NCBI GenBank assembly: GCA_964345635.1
Contig: CAYFRM010000072.1
Coordinates: 1 to 22,252 of the forward strand
From: WVXT01 sp964345635
Lineage (GTDB): Bacteria; UBA6262; WVXT01
DNA length: 22,252 nt
Reading direction: 5' to 3'
The notes under the pieces are model-generated. The model made no database searches and was not told the DNA's origin. It saw only the letters and a list, made by a program, of their open reading frames with translations. A program made the position numbers and the translations under genes. Below are positions 1 through 6,885 of the stretch, piece by piece (within the stretch, counting starts at the first letter, position 1; each line of letters starts with the position of its first letter).

Positions 1-55
1 TCCTCATAAACTATCTTTTAAATGTGGGGAGCAGTAAAGGAATTGGAGTTAAAGG

Positions 56-364
56 ATGGCCGATCAGAGGGTAAGAATAAGGCTTAAGGCTTATGACCAC
101 AAGATGCTTGACCAGTCTCTGAAAGAGATTGTGGCAACGGCTAAAAGGACGGGAGCAAAAATTTCCGGTCCGATTTTGTTGCCCACAAAAATTCGTAAGT
201 ATACGGTTCTCAGGTCCACCAATATAGACAAAAAGTCGAGAGAACAGTTTGAAATGCGAATTCACAAGAGGCTCGTGGACATACTTGAGCCGCTTCCTCA
301 AACAATAGACTCACTTATGAAACTAAATCTCCCCGCCGGGGTAGATGTAGAGATAAAACTCTAG
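56..364 (+). CDS. rpsJ: 30S ribosomal protein S10
   Basis: Encodes a 102-residue S10 of normal family length. S10 sits in the head of the small ribosomal subunit, and in some bacteria it also pairs with NusB in transcription antitermination. The sequence opens with VRIRLKAYDHKMLDQS and contains GPILLPTKIRKYTVLRS and the IHKRLVDILEP segment, all hallmarks of the family. The ATG is preceded by a purine-rich GGAGTTAAAGG. It is the usual first gene of the S10 operon. Only 55 bases upstream are present, so neither the operon promoter nor the preceding gene (often tuf or fusA) can be judged. The assignment is certain from sequence and gene order. Confidence 0.98.
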   Translation: MADQRVRIRLKAYDHKMLDQSLKEIVATAKRTGAKISGPILLPTKIRKYTVLRSTNIDKKSREQFEMRIHKRLVDILEPLPQTIDSLMKLNLPAGVDVEIKL

Positions 365-387
365 AAAAACAGCAAAGAAGGGTGTAA

Positions 388-1212
388 ATGATGGTAGGAA
401 TTCTTGGTGAGAAAGTGGGAATGTCCCAGGTCTTTTCTGAGAAAGGGGAAGCACTTCCTGTTACAGTGATTAAGGCAGGCCCTTGTTTCATAGTGCAGAA
501 GAAGAGTAATGCAAAAGAAGGTTATAGTGCTATCCAGTTAGGCTACGGGGAAAGAAAAGAAAAAGGTTTAAATAAGCCGGAAAGAGGCCATTTGGAAAAA
601 ACAAAGGTTGGCTTTCTGAGACATTTGAGAGAATTTCGCGTAGCCAACGTGGACGAATATCAACTCGGCCAGGAGATCAGGGTAGACGTGTTTAAAGTTG
701 GAGACTACGTTGATGTTAGGGGCACCTCAAAAGGAAAGGGCTTTGCCGGCGGTGTAAAGCGCTGGGGATTTAGAGGCGGCCCCGCTTCTCACGGTTCCAG
801 TCATCACCGGAGAGTGGGTTCGATTGGCGCAAGTTCATTCCCCTCGCGAGTTCTCCCGGGAACGAAGATGGCGGGAAGGATGGGGGGAAATTCCAGCATG
901 GTAAAAAAACTGGAAGTAGTAAGGATTATTCCCGAAGAAAATCTAATTTTGGTTAAGGGATCTATTCCCGGGGTTAAGAGAGGTTTGCTGGTCATATCAA
1001 AAAGCAAGAAACAAGTGGCGCGAAAGATAGAGGAAAAACGGGAGATACCAGAGAAGAAGGAGAAAGAAAAGAAAGAAGAGAAGCAGAAAAAACGGGAAAC
1101 ACAGGAGAAACAGGAACCCCAGAAGAAACAAGAGAAACAAGAGAAACAAGAGAAACAAGAGAAACAAGAGAAACAAGAGAAACAAGAGAAACAAGAGAAA
1201 CAGAAGAAATAG
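388..1212 (+). CDS. rplC: 50S ribosomal protein L3 with long KE/KQE-rich C-terminal tail
   Basis: L3 is an early-assembling 23S rRNA-binding protein near the peptidyl-transferase centre. The core, about residues 1-210, begins MVGILGEKVGMSQVF and holds the GTSKGKGFAGGVKRWGF segment, the GGPASHGSSHHRR loop and PGTKMAGRMGG, all typical. The family is normally about 205-215 residues; this one is 274. The extra 60 or so residues are almost only Lys, Glu, Gln and Arg, ending in eight EKQ triplets encoded by a 9-bp tandem repeat. Two adjacent ATGs (388 and 391) are possible starts; the second gives the more usual N-terminus and the better SD spacing. The tail is probably disordered and surface-exposed; its role is unknown. 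Confidence 0.97.
   Translation: MMVGILGEKVGMSQVFSEKGEALPVTVIKAGPCFIVQKKSNAKEGYSAIQLGYGERKEKGLNKPERGHLEKTKVGFLRHLREFRVANVDEYQLGQEIRVDVFKVGDYVDVRGTSKGKGFAGGVKRWGFRGGPASHGSSHHRRVGSIGASSFPSRVLPGTKMAGRMGGNSSMVKKLEVVRIIPEENLILVKGSIPGVKRGLLVISKSKKQVARKIEEKREIPEKKEKEKKEEKQKKRETQEKQEPQKKQEKQEKQEKQEKQEKQEKQEKQEKQKK
1125..1202 (+). repeat. 9-bp tandem repeat inside the rplC tail
   Basis: The unit GAAACAAGA repeats without error for about 8.7 copies and encodes Glu-Lys-Gln triplets in the L3 C-terminus. Identical units, including the same codons each time, point to recent expansion by slippage, because amino-acid selection alone would allow AAG, GAA and CAG synonyms. The nine-base period keeps frame, so copy number can vary without breaking the gene. 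Confidence 0.95.
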
Positions 1213-1250
1213 GATTAAACCATAATAATATATAGAAAAGAGAGAGATTA

Positions 1251-1874
1251 ATGCCGGAAGTAGATCTACTTAACTCTAAGGGAGAAAATATGGGCAAGAT
1301 CAGCTTGCCCGAGGAAATTTTTGGAAAGAAGCTGAATCGAGGATTGGTTCACGAGGCATTGGTCAGTCAGCTGGCGATGGCCAGGCAGGGAACAGCTTCC
1401 ACCAAGACGAGAGCGGAGGTTTCCGGAGGGGGAGCTAAACCCTGGCGGCAAAAGGGCACGGGCAGGGCGCGGGCGGGAAGCATTCGTTCCCCTCTCTGGC
1501 AACACGGAGGGATTACTTTTGGTCCCAAGCCCCGTTCCTTCAGGATAGCTTTGCCTAAAAAGAAAAGAAGAAATGCCGTAAAACAGGTCTTGTCAGAAAA
1601 AATCCGCGAAAATAGACTTAGAGTTATGGATTCGTTAATGCTGGAAGAGGGAAGGACCAAGAAAGCAAAAGCGCTATTGGAAAAGATGGGTGCTTTAAGG
1701 GGGACTCTGGTGATTGTAAAAGCCAGGGAGGCGAATTTATCCAGGGCCTTCGCTAATTTACCCAGAGTCAAACTGATTCCCGTTCAAAGTATCAATATAC
1801 ACGACCTTTTGAACTATGAGAAGATAATTATTACTCGCGATGCCATAGAAGATATTGTGGAGGGATTATCCTGA
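1251..1874 (+). CDS. rplD: 50S ribosomal protein L4
   Basis: A 207-residue L4, normal length. L4 binds 23S rRNA domain I and its loop lines the peptide exit tunnel; in E. coli it also represses its own operon. Diagnostic features are the loop segment TKTRAEVSGGGAKPWRQKGTG around residues 51-71, then GRARAGSIRSPLWQHGG and FGPKPRSF. The C-terminal part shows the alpha/beta fold segments TLVIVKA and LLNYEKIIITRDAIE. It follows rplC after 38 bp and abuts rplW directly (stop TGA then ATG), indicating translational coupling. I see no convincing L4-type leader because the operon 5' region lies outside the window. Confidence 0.98.
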   Translation: MPEVDLLNSKGENMGKISLPEEIFGKKLNRGLVHEALVSQLAMARQGTASTKTRAEVSGGGAKPWRQKGTGRARAGSIRSPLWQHGGITFGPKPRSFRIALPKKKRRNAVKQVLSEKIRENRLRVMDSLMLEEGRTKKAKALLEKMGALRGTLVIVKAREANLSRAFANLPRVKLIPVQSINIHDLLNYEKIIITRDAIEDIVEGLS

Positions 1875-2165
1875 ATGTTTGACCCATATCAGATAATTAA
1901 GGGCCCGGTGATAACGGAAAAATCTACAACCCTGCGGGGAGATGAGAACAAGTATACTCTATTTGTATCTCTCAGGGCCAATAAGACTGAGATTAAGAGG
2001 GCTGTAGAAGAACTTTTCAAGGTGGAAGTGATTAAAGTAAATACTTTCAATCTCGGGGGCAAAAAGAAGAGGCTGGGAATTCACGAAGGATATAGACCGA
2101 GAAGAAAGAAAGCAGTGGTTACTCTTAAGCCGGGAAATACTATAAGAATTTTCGAGGGAGCATAA
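1875..2165 (+). CDS. rplW: 50S ribosomal protein L23
   Basis: A 96-residue L23, which binds domain III of 23S rRNA beside the exit tunnel and is the docking point for trigger factor and SRP. The N-terminus YQIIKGPVITEKST and the segment ANKTEIKRAVEELFKVEVIKVNT are family signatures, as is the GYRPRRKKAVVTL C-terminal part. The start ATG follows the L4 stop codon with no gap, so translation is likely coupled. The gap to rplB holds a palindromic repeat. Confidence 0.98.
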   Translation: MFDPYQIIKGPVITEKSTTLRGDENKYTLFVSLRANKTEIKRAVEELFKVEVIKVNTFNLGGKKKRLGIHEGYRPRRKKAVVTLKPGNTIRIFEGA

Positions 2166-2171
2166 GACAAT

Positions 2172-2209
2172 CCCCTCTCCCCGTCGGGGAGAGGGGTTAG
2201 GGTGAGGGG
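2172..2209 (+). repeat. REP-like palindrome, copy 1 (upstream of rplB)
   Basis: A C-rich arm CCCCTCTCCCC, a short loop and the G-rich arm GGGGAGAGGGG form a long GC-rich hairpin, followed by TTAGGGTGAGGGG. Two further copies in the same orientation lie at 21497-21533 and 21547-21583. Sequences of this kind recur between genes in many bacteria (from memory, not searched). The hairpin has no U tract, so it is not a canonical terminator. The last bases overlap the SD region of rplB. Confidence 0.9.
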
Positions 2210-2211
2210 AG
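2204..2211 (+). promoter_or_regulatory. Ribosome binding site of rplB supplied by the repeat
   Basis: GAGGGGAG lies 4 nt before the rplB ATG and is the only SD-like sequence there. It is formed by the 3' end of the palindromic repeat. This is inference from position: the repeat appears to have replaced or created the SD. Confidence 0.6.
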
Positions 2212-2215
2212 ATAG

Positions 2216-3040
2216 ATGGCAATAAAGAAATATAGACCTACATCGCCAGCTCGCAGATGGGCTACGAGAAGAATGGCCAGAGAGGAAATTACCAGGAACA
2301 AGCCCGAGAAATCGCTAACTTTTGGTTTGCGTTCCCGCGGAGGGAGGAGTGCTTCGGGACGGATTACGGCGAGGCACAGGGGAGGCGGTCACAAGCGAAG
2401 GTATAGAATTATCGATTTTAAAAGAGATAAGTCTGACATCCCGGCCAAGGTTATTGCCATAGAATACGACCCCAACCGTTCTTGTCGGATTGCTCTTTTG
2501 GAATATGCCGACGGAGAGAAGAGATACATCCTTCAGCCTTTGGGCCTGCGCGTCGGCGATACTGTGGAGAGCGGAGATTCTGCCCCTATTACTACGGGTA
2601 ACAGCCTCCCTTTGAGAAACGTGCCTATTGGCTCGATGGTTCATAATATAGAATTAAGACCGGGTTTCGGCGGACAGATTGCCAGAAGTGCCGGGTCATC
2701 TGCCCAGATAATCGCTAAAGAAGACAAATTTGCTCAATTGAAACTACCTTCCGGAGAAATTCGACTTGCCTCTCTCGATTGCAGAGCTACTATCGGGCAA
2801 TTGGGAAACATCGAACATGCAAGTGTCAAGCTGGGGAGCGCAGGCACCAATCGCCGCTTGGGCATTCGACCGACGGTTAGGGGAGTAGCAATGAATCCTG
2901 TTGACCATCCGCTAGGAGGCGGCCGGGGCAAGAGTAAGGGCCGTAATTTGCCTCGCGCCCCCTGGGGACAGCTATCTAAGGGTTTTAAAACGAGAAAAAA
3001 GAAAAAATCTGACGCACTGATTTTGAAAAGGAGAAAGTAA
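2216..3040 (+). CDS. rplB: 50S ribosomal protein L2
   Basis: A 274-residue L2, normal length. L2 is a core 23S rRNA-binding protein needed for subunit association and peptidyl-transferase activity. It shows the N-terminal GRITARHRGGGHKRRYR rRNA-binding segment, the central beta-barrel with EYDPNRSCRIALLEYADGEKRYIL, and the conserved MNPVDHPLGGGRGKS loop near residues 226-240, with His231 matching the functionally important His of the family. The C-terminus ends KTRKKKKSDALILKRRK. It lies 50 bp after rplW, the gap being filled by a palindromic repeat, and 2 bp before rpsS. Confidence 0.98.
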   Translation: MAIKKYRPTSPARRWATRRMAREEITRNKPEKSLTFGLRSRGGRSASGRITARHRGGGHKRRYRIIDFKRDKSDIPAKVIAIEYDPNRSCRIALLEYADGEKRYILQPLGLRVGDTVESGDSAPITTGNSLPLRNVPIGSMVHNIELRPGFGGQIARSAGSSAQIIAKEDKFAQLKLPSGEIRLASLDCRATIGQLGNIEHASVKLGSAGTNRRLGIRPTVRGVAMNPVDHPLGGGRGKSKGRNLPRAPWGQLSKGFKTRKKKKSDALILKRRK

Positions 3041-3042
3041 AA

Positions 3043-3330
3043 GTGTCCAGGTCTACGAAAAAAGGGCCCTATGTGGATGAGAAACTTCTGAAAAAGATTG
3101 AACAGATGAATGCCTCCGGTCAGAAGAAGGTGATAAAGACATGGGCAAGGAGCTCGGTAATAGCTCCCGAATTTGTCGGGCATACTTTAGCGGTGTATAA
3201 CGGAAAGAAGTTCATTCCCATCTATTTGGCCGAGAATATGGTGGGGCACCGGTTAGGAGAGTTTACTCCCACAAGATTTTTCAAGGGCCATGGCGCCGCC
3301 CATACTAAAGAGATCACGTCACTAACTTAG
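3043..3330 (+). CDS. rpsS: 30S ribosomal protein S19
   Basis: A 95-residue S19, which contacts 16S rRNA in the subunit head with S13. It begins MSRSTKKGPYVDEKLLKKI and carries the family segments WARSSVIAPEFVGHTLAVYNGKKFIPIY and MVGHRLGEFTPTR. The start is GTG, chosen because it gives the exact family N-terminus and has AAAGGAG 8 nt upstream. It follows rplB with a 2-bp gap. A 71-bp gap with no recognised feature separates it from rplV. Confidence 0.98.
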   Translation: MSRSTKKGPYVDEKLLKKIEQMNASGQKKVIKTWARSSVIAPEFVGHTLAVYNGKKFIPIYLAENMVGHRLGEFTPTRFFKGHGAAHTKEITSLT

Positions 3331-3401
3331 AATAGGGAACCTTTGTGGAAAGTATCAAGGTATAGGGGAGTAGGGTAGAGTCGTATACGGAGGTTATCAA
3401 G

Positions 3402-3746
3402 TTGGCAACAAGGGCAATAGCCAGATTTGTAAGGTTAGCCCCCAGGAAAGTCGCTCGGGTCTTGGATTTGATTCGGGGCAAAGGAGTATTAGAGGCTTAC
3501 CAGATTCTGAGATTTACGCGCCGGCGGGCGGCTAAGGCCGTGGAGAAGGTATTAAAGTCGGCAGTGGCAAATACTCGAACACCGGGGGATGAGCCAAATC
3601 TATATATCGCGGAAGCGTATGTTGGAGAAGGCCCTGTGTTAAAACGCATGAGACCGCGGGCTATGGGTCGGGGAGCTATCTATAGAAGGAAAACTTGCCA
3701 TATACATATAGGTGTGGAGAGCCACAAGGCTCTTGCAAGGAGGTAG
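3402..3746 (+). CDS. rplV: 50S ribosomal protein L22
   Basis: A 114-residue L22. L22 binds all 23S domains, and its beta-hairpin lines the exit tunnel. Signatures are VRLAPRKVARVLDLIRGK near the N-terminus, the SAVANTRTP region, and the C-terminal hairpin segment with KRMRPRAMGRGAIYRRKTCHIHI. The start is TTG, supported by GGAGGT about 7 nt upstream. The stop codon overlaps the SD of rpsC. Length and order match the family. Confidence 0.98.
   Translation: MATRAIARFVRLAPRKVARVLDLIRGKGVLEAYQILRFTRRRAAKAVEKVLKSAVANTRTPGDEPNLYIAEAYVGEGPVLKRMRPRAMGRGAIYRRKTCHIHIGVESHKALARR
3737..3744 (+). promoter_or_regulatory. Strong SD of rpsC deciding the TTG start
   Basis: AAGGAGGT lies 6 nt before TTG at 3751 and overlaps the rplV stop. 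A longer open frame begins at an ATG at 3712, but that would add 13 residues not found in S3 and would lie inside rplV; this SD argues for the TTG. Confidence 0.85.
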
Positions 3747-3750
3747 AAAA

Positions 3751-4551
3751 TTGGGACAGAAAGTTCATCCAGTGGGAAGCCGTCTCGGTTTCATCAAGAG
3801 CTGGGATGCAAAATGGTTTGGAGGTAAGAACCTTCGCCAGATGCTCCACGAAGATATAATTATAAGGGAGTTTATCAAAAAGAAGCTTCATCAAAGTGGA
3901 GTGGGCAAAGTAAGAATCGAGCGCGCGGGTAAATCTTTGCGGGTCGATATCCATACGGCAAGACCGGGAGTGGTAATTGGCAAGAGAGGGGCTGATATTG
4001 AGAATTTAAGAACCGACTTGGAAGAATTAACGGACCAGAAAGTGTTTATTAACATTATTCCTATAAAGAAACCGGAACTGGACGCCCAGGTTGTGGCCGC
4101 AGGGATTGCCATGCAGTTGGAGAAGAAAATGCCTTATCGCAGAGTAATGAAGAGAGCAATTTCCCGCGCAATCGACGGCGGAGCAGGGGGAATTAAGGTA
4201 TGCGTTAGTGGTCGCCTTGGCGGGGCAGAGATAGCCCGTACGGAGTGGCTAAAGGAGGGACGCATTCCTTTGCAGACTTTTCGAGCCGATATCGATTATG
4301 GTTTTGCCGAAAGCTTTACCACGTATGGTCAAATCGGAGTTAAGGTTTGGATTTTCAAGGAGGAGCTCACCAAGAAAGTTCAGCAGGAAGAAGTCAGCGA
4401 GCCTCCTCATCAAGAAGAGAAAAAGGAAAGGGAAGAGAAAAAAGAGAAGGAAGAGAAAGTAAAGAAAGAAGAGAAAGTAGAGAAGGCTGAGAAAGCAGAG
4501 AAGGCTGAGAAGGGTGAGGTGAATACAGATGCTAATGCCCAAGAGAGTTAA
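3751..4551 (+). CDS. rpsC: 30S ribosomal protein S3 with KE-rich C-terminal tail
   Basis: S3 lies at the mRNA entry channel of the small subunit. With TTG as start the protein is 266 residues and begins with the family's usual GQKVHPVGSRLGF. The type-2 KH domain shows VVIGKRGADIENLR, with its GKRG loop at residues 77-80, followed by the C-terminal domain segments MPYRRVMKRAISRAIDGGAGG and LGGAEIARTEW. The family is usually about 210-235 residues. From about residue 211 there is an added acidic/basic tail rich in EEK, EKE and EKA. The last 23 bases overlap the start of rplP in another frame, so the tail end is dual-coding. Confidence 0.97.
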   Translation: MGQKVHPVGSRLGFIKSWDAKWFGGKNLRQMLHEDIIIREFIKKKLHQSGVGKVRIERAGKSLRVDIHTARPGVVIGKRGADIENLRTDLEELTDQKVFINIIPIKKPELDAQVVAAGIAMQLEKKMPYRRVMKRAISRAIDGGAGGIKVCVSGRLGGAEIARTEWLKEGRIPLQTFRADIDYGFAESFTTYGQIGVKVWIFKEELTKKVQQEEVSEPPHQEEKKEREEKKEKEEKVKKEEKVEKAEKAEKAEKGEVNTDANAQES

Positions 4552-4942
4552 ATATCGGAAGTCCCAGCGGGGAGGAAGAAAGGGCATAGCTTTACGCGGA
4601 AATAAGATAAATTTTGGCGAGTTTGGATTACAAGCTCTCGAGCCCGCCTGGGTGACAGCGCAACAGATTGAGGCTGCGCGAGTAGCTTTGACCCGTGCTT
4701 TAAAGAAAGGCGGGAAGGTCTGGATCAGAATTTTTCCGGACAAGGCAATTACCAAGAAACCAGCAGAGACGCGGATGGGAAAAGGAAAGGGTGCCCCGTC
4801 CGGCTGGGTAGCTGTGGTTAAGCCAGGAAGGGTTCTATTTGAAATCGAGGGAGTGAAACGGCCTGAGGCAGAAACAGCGATGAATATGGCCAGTCACAAG
4901 TTGCCGTTAAAGACAGCGTTTTTGGCAAGGGGTGAATGGTAG
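4529..4942 (+). CDS. rplP: 50S ribosomal protein L16
   Basis: A 137-residue L16, which binds 5S and 23S rRNA near the A-site and helps position tRNA. It contains MPKRVKYRKSQRGGRKG, FGEFGLQALEPAWVTAQQIEAAR, VWIRIFPDKAITKKPAETRMGKGKG and the C-terminal ASHKLPLKTAF, which is nearly complete family identity. The ATG at 4529 gives the common MLxPKR beginning and has GAGGTG about 7 nt upstream; a second ATG is two codons later. The 23-bp overlap with rpsC suggests coupled translation. Confidence 0.97.
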   Translation: MLMPKRVKYRKSQRGGRKGIALRGNKINFGEFGLQALEPAWVTAQQIEAARVALTRALKKGGKVWIRIFPDKAITKKPAETRMGKGKGAPSGWVAVVKPGRVLFEIEGVKRPEAETAMNMASHKLPLKTAFLARGEW

Positions 4943-4978
4943 AATTTATAATGCGGAAAGGGTTAACGGAAAGGAAAT

Positions 4979-5185
4979 ATGAAAGCGAGCAAATTGCGAG
5001 AATTGAGCGTAGCCGAATTGGAACAGAGATTAAATGAGACTACGCAGAAACTGTTTCAGTTGAGACTGAAAAACGCTTCCGGTCAATTAAAGAATGCTCT
5101 GGAGATCAGACTCGTGCGCAGGGATATTGCGCGGATTAGGACGGTTCTGTCAGAAAGTAAACACTCTAAGGAAAAAGAAAAATAG
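4979..5185 (+). CDS. rpmC: 50S ribosomal protein L29
   Basis: A 68-residue L29, a two-helix protein near the exit tunnel beside L23. It shows MKASKLRELSVAELEQRLNE and the LRLKNASGQLKNALEIRLVRRDIARIRTVL signature. It ends in a short Lys/Glu tail. It follows rplP by 36 bp and precedes rpsQ by 10 bp. The assignment is secure from sequence and order. Confidence 0.97.
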   Translation: MKASKLRELSVAELEQRLNETTQKLFQLRLKNASGQLKNALEIRLVRRDIARIRTVLSESKHSKEKEK

Positions 5186-5195
5186 GGGAAAGATA

Positions 5196-5462
5196 ATGAA
5201 AGAAGGTCAGGCGAAACGTAAGATCAGAATTGGAAGAGTGGTCAGTGATAAAATGGAGAAGACCAGAGTGGTAGCGGTGGATAGATTGTTCCGGCATCCC
5301 AGATATCAAAAGGTTATTAAAAGAAGAAAGAAATTCATGGCGGATGACCCCAAGAACGAATCGCACGTAGGAGATAAGGTGAGAATTGCCGAGACCAGAC
5401 CCTTGAGTAAAAGAAAAAGGTGGCGAGTCCTGGAAATTCTGGAGAAGGCAGAGGAAATCTGA
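5196..5462 (+). CDS. rpsQ: 30S ribosomal protein S17
   Basis: An 88-residue S17, an OB-fold primary 16S rRNA-binding protein. Family segments are KIRIGRVVSDKMEKTRVVAVDR, HPRYQKVIKRRKKFMADDP and VGDKVRIAETRPLSKRKRWRVLEI. An open frame continues upstream to 5094, but the ATG at 5196 gives the family's N-terminus, has AGGGGA upstream and avoids overlap with rpmC. One base separates its stop from rplN. Confidence 0.97.
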   Translation: MKEGQAKRKIRIGRVVSDKMEKTRVVAVDRLFRHPRYQKVIKRRKKFMADDPKNESHVGDKVRIAETRPLSKRKRWRVLEILEKAEEI

Positions 5463-5463
5463 C

Positions 5464-5832
5464 ATGATACAGATGCGCAGTAGATTAAATATAGCTGACA
5501 ATACGGGAGCGAGAAAAATTGCCTGTATAGGAGTCCTGGGGGGGAGTAAGAAAAGATACGCAGGAGTGGGTGATATAATTAAGGCTTCGGTAAAAGATGC
5601 TTTGCCGGACGCGGCGATCAAGAAGGGTGATGTGGTAAGGGCAGTGGTTGTCAGAATGAGAAAATGGATACGCCGACCCGACGGCACATATGTCAAATTT
5701 GACGAAAACGGCGCGGTGATCGTGGACGCCAATAACGAGCCCAGGGGAACCCGAATTTTTGGACCGATTGCTCGTGAACTCAGAGACAAGGGATTTACCA
5801 AGATAATCTCTCTGGCTCCGGAAGTAGTATAA
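5464..5832 (+). CDS. rplN: 50S ribosomal protein L14
   Basis: A 122-residue L14, normal length. L14 forms part of intersubunit bridges with 16S rRNA. It shows MIQMRSRLNIADNTGARKIACIGVLGG, GDIIKASVKDALP, the KGDVVRAVVVRMRK segment, and DENGAVIVDANNEPRGTRIFGPIARELR. This is one of the most conserved proteins in the window. It starts one base after rpsQ, so translation is coupled. Confidence 0.99.
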   Translation: MIQMRSRLNIADNTGARKIACIGVLGGSKKRYAGVGDIIKASVKDALPDAAIKKGDVVRAVVVRMRKWIRRPDGTYVKFDENGAVIVDANNEPRGTRIFGPIARELRDKGFTKIISLAPEVV

Positions 5833-5843
5833 GAGGAATTAAT

Positions 5844-6155
5844 ATGTTGCCAATCAAAAAGAAAGACAAGGTAATAGTAAAAGCAGGTAAAGACAAGGGG
5901 AAAAAAGGCGAAGTCCTGAAAGTGTTTCCCGCAACTTACCGGGTGGTAGTAAGCAAGATAAATTTTATAAAAAGGCACGCCCGGGCAACGCAGACTGCCC
6001 CGGGGGGAATTACGGAAAAAGAATCTCCCGTTCATATTTCCAATGTGCAATTGATTTGCCCTAAATGTAGCCAGCCCACGCGAGTAAGGATAGATCACTT
6101 AAGCGACGGTAAGAAGATAAGGGTTTGCCGCAGATGCGGAGAAATGATAGTATAG
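5844..6155 (+). CDS. rplX: 50S ribosomal protein L24, zinc-ribbon form
   Basis: A 103-residue L24, an assembly-initiating 23S rRNA-binding protein. The N-terminal KOW motif reads VKAGKDKGKKGEVLKVFP, followed by GITEKESPVHISNV. The C-terminal half has CPKC at residues 72-75 and CRRC at 95-98, a four-cysteine zinc-ribbon pattern found in some bacterial L24 proteins and lost in others. The ATG follows AGAGGAATT. It sits 11 bp after rplN and 10 bp before rplE. Confidence 0.97.
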   Translation: MLPIKKKDKVIVKAGKDKGKKGEVLKVFPATYRVVVSKINFIKRHARATQTAPGGITEKESPVHISNVQLICPKCSQPTRVRIDHLSDGKKIRVCRRCGEMIV

Positions 6156-6165
6156 GGAAAGCAAG

Positions 6166-6708
6166 ATGGTACGATTAAGAGAAGTATATAGCAAAAAGAT
6201 TGTTCCTCAACTCATAGAACGCCTGAAATATGAGAATATTATGGAAGTGCCCAGAATAGATAAGATAGTAATTAATATGGGTGTTTCGGCAGCGAAGGAA
6301 GATATCAAGGTTTTGGACGAAGCAGTAGGAGAAATAGCATCAATAACGGGGCAGAAGCCTATTGTGACCAGGGCGAAGAAGTCGATTTCCAACTTCAAAC
6401 TTCGCAAGGGAATGCCCATCGGCTGCAAAGTCACCCTCCACGGAGCTATTATGTATGAGTTTCTGGACCGTTTGATTAACGCGGCATTGCCCAGGGTGCG
6501 TGATTTTCGGGGAGTCTCCCGCGATGGATTTGATGGTCAGGGAAATTATAATCTGGGGATTCAGGAGCATACAATTTTTCCTGAGATTAACATAGACAAA
6601 GTTGGTAAAATCAAAGGATTGAACGTAAGCATAGTAACCACGGCCAAGAGCAAAGATGAGGCATATGAGTTATTAAGTCTTTTCGGTATGCCTTTTGGAA
6701 AGAAGTAG
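6166..6708 (+). CDS. rplE: 50S ribosomal protein L5
   Basis: A 180-residue L5, a 5S rRNA-binding protein of the central protuberance. It has the segments MEVPRIDKIVINMGV, TGQKPIVTRAKKSISNFKLRKGMPIGCKVTL, RDFRGVSRDGFDGQGNYNLGIQEHTIFPEI and VTTAKSKDEAYELLSLFGMPF. Length is normal. It is followed by the longest gap in the window, about 271 bp, before rpsN; in most genomes these two genes are nearly adjacent. Confidence 0.98.
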   Translation: MVRLREVYSKKIVPQLIERLKYENIMEVPRIDKIVINMGVSAAKEDIKVLDEAVGEIASITGQKPIVTRAKKSISNFKLRKGMPIGCKVTLHGAIMYEFLDRLINAALPRVRDFRGVSRDGFDGQGNYNLGIQEHTIFPEINIDKVGKIKGLNVSIVTTAKSKDEAYELLSLFGMPFGKK

Positions 6709-6885
6709 TTCTTTGAAAATAGTTTGTTTATCGCTTGAGCAATATGCTCGGGATTTGGTTCGCTCGCTGACAATTTTTTGCTCTTTGAGCACCGCCAAAA
6801 ATCTCAGGAGTTTCCCGAAATTCCCTGCGGTCAGTTTCGGATAAACTCTAATCTTCGATTTTTGGCTAAAAATTCTAATGCTCAC
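6673..6885 (-). CDS. Possible small antisense ORF, unknown function
   Basis: A 70-residue reading frame on the minus strand starts with GTG and has GGAGGTGA 9 nt upstream (plus-strand 6895-6902), a near-ideal SD. The product is basic, with RIFSQKSKIRVYPKL and LLRFLAVLKEQKIVSERTKSR, and matches nothing I recognise. Its 3' end runs 36 bp into rplE. It is the only minus-strand frame in the window with such a placed SD, but its inverted repeats could equally be a non-coding element. Treat as doubtful. Confidence 0.2.
   Translation of the reverse strand: MSIRIFSQKSKIRVYPKLTAGNFGKLLRFLAVLKEQKIVSERTKSRAYCSSDKQTIFKELLLSKRHTEKT

Noticed and set aside
1..55. Promoter or end of the upstream gene before rpsJ
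   Set aside because: Too little sequence; no clear -35/-10 pair and no coding signal that can be assigned.
1125..1202. CRISPR-like array
   Set aside because: The repeat is 9 bp with no spacers and lies in a coding frame.
992..1297. Minus-strand frames of Leu/Ser/Val or Phe/Leu repeats opposite the L3 tail
   Set aside because: They are the reverse reading of the 9-bp repeat in rplC and have no family or SD support.
3712..3750. ATG at 3712 as the start of rpsC
   Set aside because: It would place 13 non-S3 residues inside rplV; the SD and family N-terminus support TTG 3751.
5166..6098. A 310-residue minus-strand frame opposite rpsQ, rplN and rplX
   Set aside because: It is antisense to three clear, conserved genes, has no recognisable motif and no supported start.
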